Under the pieces are notes generated by a model. That model saw nothing but the letters and a program-made list of their open reading frames with translations, made no database searches and was not told the origin of the DNA. Both the position numbers and the translations under genes were made by a program. This document shows, in pieces, positions 41,837 to 51,709 of a stretch of DNA of 64,000 nucleotides. Position 1 is the first letter of the stretch, and each line of letters starts with the position of its first letter. This stretch comes from Kalaharituber pfeilii (Eukaryota; Ascomycota; Pezizomycetes; Pezizales; Pezizaceae). Where the stretch lies: the NCBI GenBank assembly GCA_015179045.1, contig WHUZ01000100.1:1-64000 (forward strand), given 5' to 3'.

Positions 41837-43105
41837 AATTACTAAATGTCCGGCCCTCTCCCACGCCTTGGCTGCCTGCCCCTTGCCACCTTGCCCCTCC
41901 TTCCTACTGCTTTCGCTGCCTCTTCTACCTCACCATCCTACCACAACTTGCTTCTCGAGGATGCATGCACCACCTTCCTCAGACTCTCTTGGAGTTGCAA
42001 GTTTTCTCATATGCAGTCCCTCCTTCGAGGCTTCGGTACCACTCCCATTGCTCCGAGACCTTCTTTTTTGCTATTCCTAGAACTATCTCCTCCGCCTTGT
42101 CGCGGTCCACCCCTCTCCTTGTAGCAATTTTGTCTTGGTTGGTACACCAACTCCCCCAAACCACTCTGGCTCCTCGCTTTTCCATTCCATCTCTCCATAT
42201 TTCCCTACTAGGTCTAGAACGCTCTCTTTGACCTGTCCTTCTACCTCCCTCGCCAATGTTGCATCACCTTTCCTCATCCCAAGGTGCCAGGCTGTACCTT
42301 CCATGCCCTCCATGAGCGCTCTCCTCCGCGTTTCAGGCACCCTGTCAGATCTAGACCAAGCTGAGTGGTGTGCATTAAAATCCCCCAGCAGCACCGCACT
42401 GGACCGAGGCCCTCCTGGGCCTGTCAGCCTTGTCCACTTTTCCATCCAACCCTCCAGAATCTCTAGATTTGTATCCAATGGATATTTACTCCTCCAGCTC
42501 TGCCCCCTCCTTCAGCCTCGCACCACACCCATCCTTTGTTTGTTCAATCACTTTCCAAACTCGGGCCCCTCTCCTCGCATGGACCACTACTCTCTTGCCA
42601 CTCTCAACCCGGCTGATGACGTCGTAAGCCGGATGCCTCGTTGTGAACCCATTCTCCTCCCTTCTCTGCTACCCATGCTTCTCCTATACTATAAAGGTCA
42701 ATGCCACCTTCTCTCTGTTTGCCCACCTCGCCATAGCCCATAGGGCGGCATGCGAGTATTGATATTAAAAAAAAAAAATCTGTTTGCCCAATCCAGATGA
42801 TACCGCTATTTCTGAGAGATCCTCGTACGTTCTGGAATGCCACCCTCACCTGTTTAGAATCCGTTGGGTCGGGACCGCTTCCCTCTTGATGTATCGCCCC
42901 CCGGCCCTGGCCTCTTTAGAGAGTCCCAGGTAGATAGAGATGCACATTCCCTTCGCTGATGCCCACACCACCACAAAGCCAGCATGCCCTGCCGGCAGCT
43001 CCCTGCTGTCTCTGGCGGACCCCCGTCGGCTGGTATGTGTACTCTCTCCATTGATGCCCCTGTTCGAATATGGACTGGTACTAATACGGCACGGCTGCCT
43101 ATCAA
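41837..43105 (-). pseudogene. LINE ORF1 end and ORF2 endonuclease, minus strand
   Basis: From right to left: a degraded CCHC knuckle of ORF1 (WWCGHQRREC, about 42985), then VAFQNVRGSLRNSG (42846) as the EN start, IDLYSIGEAWVAEKGGEW after a micro-insertion, LLGDFNAHHSAWS (about 42380) with the catalytic D and N, and the EN end at 42083. The sequence stops at the inverted duplication with no RT, so only the 5' portion of the element is present. It is the opposite truncation from the usual 5' loss. Confidence 0.75.
42726..42778 (+). mobile_element. 53-bp tail-A micro-retroposon with 12-bp TSD
   Basis: Perfect TCTGTTTGCCCA copies (42714-42725 and 42779-42790) flank one complete hairpin and 12 A. 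It interrupts the EN coding sequence of the minus-strand LINE. Confidence 0.95.
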
Positions 43106-43899
43106 CCTAAATCTATTCCGTTCTTCGACGCGGTTGTGCGCGTCCTACGTCATCCATTCGGGCTTCGTGTGTCACTGGGGGCTGGTCCTACATTCCCCTT
43201 GTATCATTCCGCATATGGCATTGCATACAATATACGGTATGGTACCGTATTACAGTACTGCTCTCCAGACTTTCTATTCTGTAAAATAGGGGCATATCAG
43301 CATTGAACAATAGTAACATGCAAATTGTTGAATTGATTAGAGAGTGAAACCTCGTACAAGTGATATTAAATACAATTCAGGATCACTGTCAATAACTTGA
43401 CCCCCCAAGCAAACGTGACAGAGAATAAGAAGCAAACCATTTTTGCATGGAAGATCTGCCATTTCTGCAAACGGCCTTTTATCATAGCATGGGGAGATAG
43501 CTATGCACCGCCCTTCTCCTTCCCGCCTCTGTTACTCTCAAATTCCAGTTTGTCTGTAGAAACAGTCTAAATATTACCTGGCCCCGTGGAGTACATCATC
43601 TCCGTGTTCTCCTCCTCACCGTATGCCGTCACCCCCCTCCGAGCGCTCAACTCGTCGACCCTAAAATACCTCGGTGCCCTGGGAAGTTGGGTAAATTCTC
43701 TCCTTCGTCGGTGAGCTACTACCGGCTTTGGACTCTGAAGTTCGGTCCGCTGGACGGGGCTATACTCATTTTCATGGCGCTGACTCCCCTTATGGCGGCT
43801 GGTGGGTTGGTGATAGACATTGAGGATGTCCTTGCAGAGCCTATTGTCACGACTCAGTCAATTTTCTTCTGTAGGCGATAATTTGAGTTCACAGTGAAC
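43106..43899. other. No supported gene
   Basis: A 64-codon plus ORF at 43687-43881 has a hydrophobic segment (ILIFMALTPLMAAGGLVI) but no other support. Otherwise only AT-rich sequence. Confidence 0.3.
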
Positions 43900-44121
43900 T
43901 TACATGATCGCACCAGCCGCCCACACAAATGCCAGCAAGATTGCGCTGACAGCCACAATAATTAGACCGAACCCCGAGACGGTGATTGGCGGTTGCTCTG
44001 GAAGGGCAGCTACTTGGGGTGTACTGGTGGTGATCGCTGTTGGACGAGCAGTAGAGCAGGCGGAGATACAGGTTTCTTGTAAGGCGTCGGAGAGCTCGAC
44101 GCTCAAAATGGGTGGTGCCAT
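43900..44121 (-). CDS. Small protein with C-terminal membrane segment
   Basis: Starting at MAPPILSVELSD the ORF is 73 aa. A Ser/Thr/Pro-rich middle precedes one C-terminal hydrophobic segment (GFGLIIVAVSAILLAFVWAAGAIM), a tail-anchored layout. The longer open frame upstream (to 44355) is less convincing. It is divergent from the small ORF at 44515. No family recognised. Confidence 0.4.
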   Translation of the reverse strand: MAPPILSVELSDALQETCISACSTARPTAITTSTPQVAALPEQPPITVSGFGLIIVAVSAILLAFVWAAGAIM

Positions 44122-44514
44122 CTGAAATGCTGGTCGAGATTGGGATGCTTGAGATGCTTGTTTTCCTAAATCGAGGGTTGGAAGTTTGCTCGAATAGGAG
44201 AGACCAGAAGAAGAATACTCCGTGAGAAATTGCAAACACTGGAACGCGAGCAAACGTGGACGAAGCCGTGCATGGTTATAAGTGCTCGGCGCTAGTAGCA
44301 AGCCAGATGTGCACAAATTTCGTTTTGCAGAGTGGGAGAAATTACATCTTAGCAAGACTTCTCAGCATAGTGCGCCTCCCAAGGATAAAAAGAGAAGCAC
44401 ATGATCACTACCAGCAACTGTCCATTCCGAGCTGCCTCTCCCCCATCTACTGCTGCCATCACCTCCCCTATCAATCACCCATCCAGCTACAGTAGCTCGG
44501 CACCTGCAAACAAA

Positions 44515-44628
44515 ATGGGCATCTCTCAGTCCCGTCACCCCTCCGAATACGAGGTCAAAGTCGCCGCCGTCATTTCAGGCCTGTTGGTGGGGCTTGCGGC
44601 GGTCACAGTTATAGGGTTGGCAGCGTGA
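44515..44628 (+). CDS. 37-aa peptide with C-terminal membrane segment
   Basis: MGISQSRHPSEYEVKVAAVISGL then LVGLAAVTVIGLAA. MGxxxS at the start could be myristoylated. It also reads from an upstream ATG at 44401. It faces 43900-44121 head-to-head with about 390 bp between, so the two may share a promoter. Very short, so uncertain. Confidence 0.35.
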   Translation: MGISQSRHPSEYEVKVAAVISGLLVGLAAVTVIGLAA

Positions 44629-45483
44629 GAATCCCCCTTTGGCATTCTGAATCCATATCTAGCCTCTCTGTGGACCCTCACAAACCCTTTATTACTGCTT
44701 ATTACAACAAACACACTAACAACAAAGCTTCCAGGGCGTTCTTTTCCATCTACCGCCGCCACATCCTGCTCCTACACCTGCGTATCCGGCTGCAACAGCT
44801 CCTGCCACAGCGCCCCGTCGAGGCCGTCAACCACTTCAATTTGAACGCCCTCCGGAACCCGGTCAATAACGGCGATGGCCGTAACGAGGAGATCATCGCC
44901 GAAAATGGTACTCCCAGGGGTGTGGTTGGTACCGGCGCAGCTGAAGCAGGACAAGAGGGCAGTCAAGTACCAACCCGGATGCCTGTTCGCACCGAAAAAG
45001 AATGAATGTTGAGGAAGCGAAGCATGCAGATTGATGGCCCAGGCTACGCGCCATGGCAGTTGCTGTATACCCTTCCGTGGCATGTATGCTAATCCGGGTA
45101 AGATGTCACTGTAGCCATTTGTTTCATTGACATAACCCGGTGAAAATGTCTTTCATTCATATTTCCTTCCCTTGCAATGCTTGTTTTCGTGGATTCAACG
45201 TTGTTTTTGGCTTTTCAAAATGTAATACGAGCCTGGTGAGCAGCACTAGGACGTATTGAGTTTCTCCGTATCATGTATTTGTGGTTAAAAGAACGCAAAA
45301 TACTTGCTGGGGTGCCTTTGATTGGTCCAGGAAGGCTCTCTACTGAAGATCTGTGTGCCCTCTACGACCATGGCTATATGTAATTATCATGATGTTATAC
45401 GCCAATAGTTCTTGCAAGATACGTCAGACAATTCTGGTCCGTTAGATTCCTTCCCTTTACCCTCATCTAGCTAGTAAAATAAG
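44629..45483. other. Possible continuation exon; no supported gene
   Basis: A plus frame at 44625-45005 has a basic, leucine-rich start and acidic end (RIRLQQLLPQRPVEAVNHF), which could be an exon of the preceding small gene. No splice evidence was clear. Confidence 0.3.
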
Positions 45484-45742
45484 CATTCGGACAGGGGCTC
45501 CTGCATATTATGCGATATGCAGTTACTCGCATGAGACTGGTCCAAAGTTTAGTTTGGTTGTACGGTAGTCTGGTTGCACCAACCCTCCGATCGTAGTTTG
45601 GTTGTACTAGTACATAGTCTGGTTACGGTCGGAGGACTAGTTTGGTTGCATGGTAGAAATGTCCGAATTTGGACTAGGCCCATCTCATATCATGTCAAAA
45701 ACTGCATAACGCATAATATGCATGAGCCCCTGTCCAAATACA
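45484..45742. mobile_element. 259-bp MITE
   Basis: GGACAGGGGCTCCTGCATAT at the left matches the inverted right end ATGCATGAGCCCCTGTCC, followed inward by ATTATGCG(A/T)TATGCAGTT in both arms. The interior repeats TAGTTTGGTTG/TAGTCTGGTT several times. Likely AT/TA target; no coding capacity. Confidence 0.75.
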
Positions 45743-46547
45743 TATTTTACAAGCTAGTACAGACATAGAAATCTACACTTCTCTAAGCTTACCGGATATA
45801 CCATTACCTCCTTGTCGTTACGACTATGTCAGCTACGGTAATTCACAATGATAGGCTATTCGCCATTTGCCTTCCTCATGATGCAAAGAACTAGTTGCTA
45901 TCCATAGAGATATCAAATGCATAAATTGTAACTACATATAATGTAATCAAAATACAGTGTCCTCACGCATCTGAGCTCGCGCTACTGCCCTCCCACCCGC
46001 CACACCCCCAAGTCTATTTTATTCTCTTTCTTTTGTTTTTTGTCCGACACTCGTGCGAAGCCCTGCTGGACTATGACGAGGCACGGTTAACGTGCGTGAA
46101 TAGGAACGAAGTACACACACCCTGCGCCACTCTCTACGCTTCTGCCTCCCTCTCAACCCCTTGCAACTTGCGCCTCCCCTTCCCCTTCAGCGCAGGGCCT
46201 CTATCACCGCCTCCACGATCTCCATGAGTCTGTGCACCCCCCCCCCTTTGATTTCGACTACCATTTCAAGTCTTCCCACATCGGAACCCTATCCGACGCT
46301 GCTGCTGGTCTTTGATACTGAAGCTCGGAGTGTTCCCAAGGCGATTCGGAAGTTCAACGCCTACAAATAGCGTGAGAGAAGGAATGGATACACCGGTGAT
46401 GGTTAGGAAAATAGGGTCAATACGGGCCCATGCTCGATTAAGTTGACGTCCACACACTTTCAAGTACAACACCAAGGCTAAGCAGAGCTTCAACGATCAG
46501 CTTTTCCCACCTCCCGCAATATTGACCAAAAACTACGTGAGCAGAAG

Positions 46548-46646
46548 CACGAGACGGCGAGGAAGCATGTAGGCTCATGGGACGGCGATGAGGCATGTAG
46601 GCTCATGGGACGGCGAGTAGGCATGTAGGCTCATGGGACGGCGAGG
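46548..46646. repeat. About 31-bp tandem repeat, 3-4 copies
   Basis: The unit CATGTAGGCTCATGGGACGG plus CGAGGAGG-type filler repeats between 46548 and 46646. Confidence 0.85.
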
Positions 46647-46649
46647 AGG

Positions 46650-48130
46650 ATGGAGGAGGATTTGTTATTGTTATGTGAACAGGAAACCGATTTTTTATCG
46701 TTTTCGGACGTCGTGTAACGAACAGGCTTGATCTGATATCCGAAAATTTCAGGCTGGCGTAGCGGTTTCGGGAGCCAGGGTGGTTTGTTATTGGAATTTA
46801 GCGAACAGGCAATAAATTTCTTGTACGTTCTCTCCTCTCGCAGAGAACATTCTCGCAAGACCCATGTCTCCCTCTTTTTTTTTTTTTTTTTTCCTCCGTC
46901 TCATTTTTGTTTATTGGAATCAAACAGGCCACGGATTTGGATGCTGTTGGTATATCACGAACACTTAAATAGTCTGCTAACAGGCTATACTTTTGCACAA
47001 ATTCTCGCGCCTTATATACTGTGAGTCCCTGTTGGGTTTGTCACCCCCTGGCGATTGGTCACGGGACTACCCGGTGGTGCGGGCAAGTTATGATAGAGGC
47101 GGAGTCGACGCAGAATGGGGCGTGCGCTCTCTCTGCCAGTCGTGGCTCGCCATAGTCATCAGGACGGTGAGCTTTGATTGAAGGAAAAAAAAAAGGAGCC
47201 CCAAGAGCATTCGACTTCCTAAGTAGGCTTGCGACGTCGGCGAATCCTCGCTCATGCGAATTCTTAGATCGCATGCGCAACAAAACTAAAAGGTGCATGC
47301 ATGCGGCAGTGGTTTAACTTTGATGAGACTGTGCGTGCGAAGGTGAATGGTTCTTGTTTGTGCTGCGCTTAGAAGCACTCAATGGGGCTCCTTGAGCACT
47401 CAATGGAGCTCCTTGACTTTGTTGTTGTGAAGGCAACGACGAAGTCTGCCAACACATTTCTCCGCGATCGGTGTACTGAGAACCCATCAAAAATTGAGCT
47501 TGAGCAAGAATGTGATGCCTACTGGAGCCTAGGTGTTAGTGGTGCGCATTGTCACGGCTTGGCGTGCCATGGCAGCAGAGGGAAGCTGATTACTAGTACG
47601 TGTGGACGTCTAAGGGAGCCAAGATCCTTGACCACGTGCGCAAACGTAAGCGAGTCGCTGACTGGCCCGTACGGATACTCCTATATATACCGACCGCACT
47701 ACCGGGTGGTACCGGTAGTTCTACCTTTTGGTGCAACGGTTTGCAAACGGTCGGTTGCAATCCGTAACACGCATCGTAAGGGCGTTGGCATATCCTATAG
47801 TCATAGTTTGGGTACGAGACCAACTATTTATTTGCGAACTCAAGCGCTATCCGAGCAGCATGTGTATCCTATATTCCCATTTGTAGTGTAGCGACACTGG
47901 GCGATTTCCCTGACCTGAAACGAAATGTGGTCCTAGTCTGTCTAGACTATCGCTTCTTGTATAGAATATCGCGTTCTGATTGGTGGTATAGCCGTTCTCG
48001 AGTCGACTAGAAAATACTCGATGCTCGTGGGGGAGGATTAAATGTTGCAGCTGTGATTGGAGTACAATATTTTGCCCGTCGCAACGTGGGTTGACATGTG
48101 GGCTGGGGGCACAACATTAAGATATTAGTT
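46650..48130. other. No supported gene
   Basis: A 169-codon plus ORF at 47382-47891 starts with a duplicated GGAGCTCCTTGA-type stretch and has no recognisable domain, so I do not call it. A pyrimidine run at 46873-46893 may be an old retroposon tail. Confidence 0.3.
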
Positions 48131-48200
48131 GAGTTCGGCAGCCGTTGAAGCAAACCGGCAGTCGTTGAAGCAAACCGGCAGTCGTTGAAGCAAACCGGCA
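48131..48200. repeat. 21-bp tandem repeat, 3 copies
   Basis: CGGCAGTCGTTGAAGCAAAC is the bulk of a 21-bp unit repeated three times. Confidence 0.9.
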
Positions 48201-48314
48201 ATTCTATGGAAAGTAGATGTTCTTGTACCCAGACTCAAAGTAGAGGCTGGAAAAACTTCATGGTAGCATGGGAATAGTCTTGGCATCGACCGAAACAAAA
48301 TTTTGAAAAACAAA

Positions 48315-48385
48315 AGGTCGGACTGGGAGTCGAACCCAGGTTACGAGAATCAGAATCTCATGTGCTACCGTTACACCATCCAACC
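48315..48385 (-). tRNA. tRNA-Gln (CTG)
   Basis: Minus strand folds as a cloverleaf: acceptor GGTTGGA/TCCGACC, D-arm GTGT...GCAC, anticodon loop TTCTGAT, T-arm CTGGG TTCGACT CCCAG, discriminator T. There is no intron. Box B GGTTCGACTCC is intact. Confidence 0.95.
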
Positions 48386-49520
48386 ATAATAATATACTAA
48401 GAGATTCTTAAATTCGAATGATTAACACTATTGATAGCGCACTTCAGATCAATCACGTCCTGCAAGGCTTTCAGAGCAGGTGAAACAGCGTAAATGATCT
48501 TGGTACTGTGGTGGTGGCGTCGCTTAGGTACAACCTTCCTGCTGTGCATTTGTTACAGACGGCGATCCATTTGAAGCGTTCGTTGTGTTCGGCTGCACCG
48601 TGAGATTTTTTTTTTTTTTTTTTCCCTGAAGGTCACGCATACAAGCTACCAGCCAACGACAGGACATCGTAAAAGCCGCAATCGGGAGAGGGCGTACGGT
48701 GGAGTTGCGTGCGATCGGGATGACTTACTGGAAGTCGCATGTGAGGTGGTGCTGAGTTCTTCAGGGGCGACCCTTGCTGAGGTCACCGGAGGCAACGCAG
48801 GGAAAGGGAAGGCGTGAAGGTCACTGACGCAGGCTAGAGATATGGAAATGCCGTCGCAAAATGTGGAAGTAAGGAAGGACAGGGATTGTATTGCAGTATA
48901 GAGGCAAAGACCGGTGAGCCCGAGGACATGGACATATCAGTGGTGGAGGATTTCGGGTTACGAGATTCTGTGCAGTTGTGCAAGGTATAGATCATGACGT
49001 GGGATGGAGGGATTAGCGGCTATTAGAGTGGCCCTTGGAGCACTTAAGATGTGCACAAGCGCATGGTAAGATTCTGCGCCTGCGGCGAGCGTGTATTCAC
49101 TCTCTAGTGCAGTCGAGCAACGCACCGCATTAAGACGATACATCACTTCACGAGCGACAGACAGAAGCGACAATGGTCTCGATGTTGGTGCTCAGTAGAC
49201 GATAAGAGTCCTGTAGTGCACAAGGCTACATCCTGCGAAATGAAAGCAGGGCTGAGGCATGAGGTGGGGCATCTGGGTTCAAGTCCCAGCCGATCCAGAT
49301 GTTTTTTTTTTTGAATATCATTACCCGCTTGCAGAGTCTGGGCACGAGAACACTTGCATGCCACCCCAAGGGCTATTACGAGATCAGCTAAATACAAAGG
49401 AACTTTAGTGACGATAAAGGAGTCGTAGAATTTATGATCCTCTGGCTAGCTAGATACGATTCTCCGGAATATCATAGGCAAAATAATAGAAGCACAGCGT
49501 GACTCCACAACCGGGAAATT

Positions 49521-49816
49521 GTGTACTTGGAGGAGGAGACGGAATAGACAGAGTCAGGTTAGGCGGGAAATTGCTGAGGACCACTCAATACGAGCCGGAC
49601 AGGCGGAGGAAGTAGGCTGTATTGACCACCCGCACCATGTACGAGAATCGCGGGCACCACATGTATCTAGGGATAGTCATTCTTTTCATTTTTTAATAAA
49701 TACCTCGCCATAGCCCATAGGGCGGTAGTCTCATACCAAGCCCCTAGGGCACTCTCCGATGAGACTAATAGGGCGGCATGCGAGTAATGATATTAAAAAA
49801 AAAAAAAAAAAAAAAA
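49521..49816 (+). mobile_element. 296-bp ORF1-end retroposon, tail A, with 10-bp TSD
   Basis: Perfect CCGGGAAATT copies at 49511-49520 and 49817-49826. It encodes the last ORF1 residues (DRVRLGGKLLRTTQYEPDRR) followed by the tail-A hairpin and A's, again without ORF2. Its hairpin is interrupted by a 42-bp insert at 49726-49767. Confidence 0.9.
49726..49767. mobile_element. 42-bp foldback insert with 9-bp TSD and 9-bp TIR
   Basis: TAGTCTCAT...ATGAGACTA are perfect 9-bp terminal inverted repeats. ATAGGGCGG is duplicated on both sides (49717-49725, 49768-49776). A 9-bp TSD is typical of Mutator-like elements. It splits the tail-A hairpin cleanly. Confidence 0.8.
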
Positions 49817-50175
49817 CCGGGAAATTCTTCCCACTCATGCAAACATAAGTTGTATGCCGCCTTCTTCCTAATCCTACTCACGCCAGTTTTCAACTATGCA
49901 CTCCCCTCTCATGTATACAACAACTGAACTAGTCTTCTTGCCCTCTCCCAGTAGTGACTCCTTCTTTCTCAGCCAACGAATTCTCTTAATCTTCTCCATT
50001 TACCCTGCTTGCAGCCCCCAGCAAATCCCCCACGCTCTCTAAGGATTCCTCAGGGCTATTCCGTGTATCACAATCACCCACATGTGCTCTCTAAGCAGCA
50101 CCAATGAGTGTGTGTCCCTTCTGTGTTGTGGTAGAGAGAGGGAAGGTGTAAGTGGTGATGCTAGTGATGCTGGTG

Positions 50176-50334
50176 TTTTTTTTTTTTTTTTTTTTTTTTT
50201 TATCATTACTCGCATGCCGCCCTATGGGCTGCGGCGAAATTAATTACATGATAGATTCGACACAGCTGGAACGGATCAGTGTTGCCAACCGGCCAGGCCG
50301 CCCTCAGGTTATTTGGACGTGGATTTAATGTAAA
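50176..50334 (-). mobile_element. Short tail-A LINE 3' end
   Basis: About 25 T's at 50177-50201 and a hairpin (ACTCGC...GCGGCGAAAT) with a mutated outer stem. TSD not identified. Confidence 0.55.
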
Positions 50335-50345
50335 GCTTTCTATAT

Positions 50346-50390
50346 ACGCGATCACTGATATTAAAAAAAAAAGAAAAAAGAAAAAAAAAA
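50346..50390 (+). mobile_element. 45-bp micro-retroposon: 17 templated nt plus A-rich tail
   Basis: Perfect GCTTTCTATAT copies (50335-50345 and 50391-50401) flank ACGCGATCACTGATATT and A's broken by two G's. The 17 nt are the very 3' end of tail A, downstream of the hairpin loop. It is the shortest insertion in the window. Confidence 0.9.
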
Positions 50391-50409
50391 GCTTTCTATA
50401 TGCTCGGAT

Positions 50410-51050
50410 ACTTATCTAGATGGAGACAGACATGCCAACGACCGGTACCGGAGATATTTTTGGCAATTCTTTCAGTGACCTTTCTTCACCTTCCACAGTG
50501 CGGTTATAGTTCAAGTAAAGATCTGGCATCAACGATTACCTGCAGTCAACCTGATGCCGAGATCGAGTCTCCCGGAATTTGGGCTACAAAAAATCCGATG
50601 CGACAAAGCTGGATGGGTGAGGCTGTGGATGATAATGGAAAGCGATACTGGCAGTCCAAGCTCTGCAAGCGAAATCCTAATCGTTAGAGAATAAGATATA
50701 GGTACAGTAGGCGTTAGCGTACGTTCTGCATATAGCTACTATATAATTTAACCCACCACTGCACTGGCAGCCTGAATGGCCTGAACCGGCCTGAGCATTC
50801 AGGCTGCTCGAGCCGGCTCAGGCGTAGATTTCGATGGCCCAGGCCGGCCAGACCATATCCTGGGCGGGACCACTGGAAGAGATACAACGCTCGTAGAAAT
50901 CGACACCATTGTACATAGTGCCACACGGCGCGACGTTTTAGCGGGGGACTGTGGGGTTGTGCGAAGATAAGCGGTTGTTGATACCTCACGGCAGATTGTC
51001 AACAATTTAGTGACACCTCGCTTTAACAGTGCGCAGTCACGTGCCGAATC
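50410..51050. other. No supported gene
   Basis: A 95-codon plus ORF at 50400-50687 and an inverted AGCCGG/CCGGCC-rich stretch near 50775-50860 are visible, without further support. Confidence 0.3.
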
Positions 51051-51064
51051 CATTGTGATAAATT

Positions 51065-51123
51065 TTTTTTTTTTCTTTTTTAAATCACATAACCCCGCTT
51101 GTAGCACGTGGCCATGGCAGGGT
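51065..51123 (-). mobile_element. 59-bp tail-B micro-retroposon with 14-bp TSD
   Basis: CATTGTGATAAATT (51051-51064) and CATTGCGATAAATT (51124-51137), one mismatch. The hairpin inner loop differs from other B copies (GGCCACGTGCT), keeping the pairing. Confidence 0.88.
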
Positions 51124-51661
51124 CATTGCGATAAATTGGATCCTTCAATCTTATCAGATCCTTTAACTGGTACAAATCTATTTGAAATCGACCCGCCGAG
51201 GTGATCCACACGGCCCGATGTAGTCTCGTCGCCCGATGCACCAACCAGATTATCTTCAGATCTAGGTTGTCAAAGTTCATTGTGTTGATCACGTGTTCTC
51301 CGTGACGATCTACAACACAATCTGCAAGGTCAGACTGATCTGGTTTCATCGACGTCCTTCACCTCTCCAACAAGCGGCACACAATTATAGGCTTATCGCA
51401 CCAATGCCAGAACAACTTAGAATCTTTGTACGTGATACCCAAGGTGATGATCACATGAATATTTGTCTGGCTAGTAATGTTACTAACTAATGTTTACTAA
51501 CTAAAGTGGGAGGGTGAGAGCCGTACTGCGAAAGACGCTGCGTCGCCACTGCCTGCCAGCAACCTTCCCGATTCAAGAATATGAATATCTCGCTGATCGG
51601 AACCATTTATCCCCTGTGCAATACCGCTTTTAGGCATCATTTAATCTTAAACGAACAATTA

Positions 51662-51703
51662 TAGGGCGGCATGCGAGTAATGATTTAAAAAAAAAAAAAA
51701 AAA
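51662..51703 (+). mobile_element. 42-bp tail-A fragment truncated within the hairpin
   Basis: ATAGGGCGGCATGCGAGTAATGATTT and 17 A's; the 5' half of the hairpin is missing. The TSD is not clear. Confidence 0.65.
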
Positions 51704-51709
51704 TCTAAG

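Larger units (their letters stand above)
49303..50170 (-). mobile_element. Old ORF1-only LINE (minus), split by a younger copy
   Basis: The T run at 49302-49314 and an expanded tail-A hairpin (49315-49382) begin the 3' end. ORF1 remnants at 49850-50090 (minus: HGIALRN..., KIKRIRWLRKKESLL) match the ORF1 blocks elsewhere but have stops. The element at 49521-49816 sits within it. Right limit uncertain. Confidence 0.6.

Noticed and set aside
42135..42743. Plus-strand ORF of 202 aa and overlapping plus ORFs at 41707-42231
   Set aside because: Antisense shadow of the LINE endonuclease, which is clear on the minus strand (LLGDFNAHHSAWS).
47382..47891. 169-aa plus ORF
   Set aside because: No domain, odd composition and no conserved motif; could be chance.
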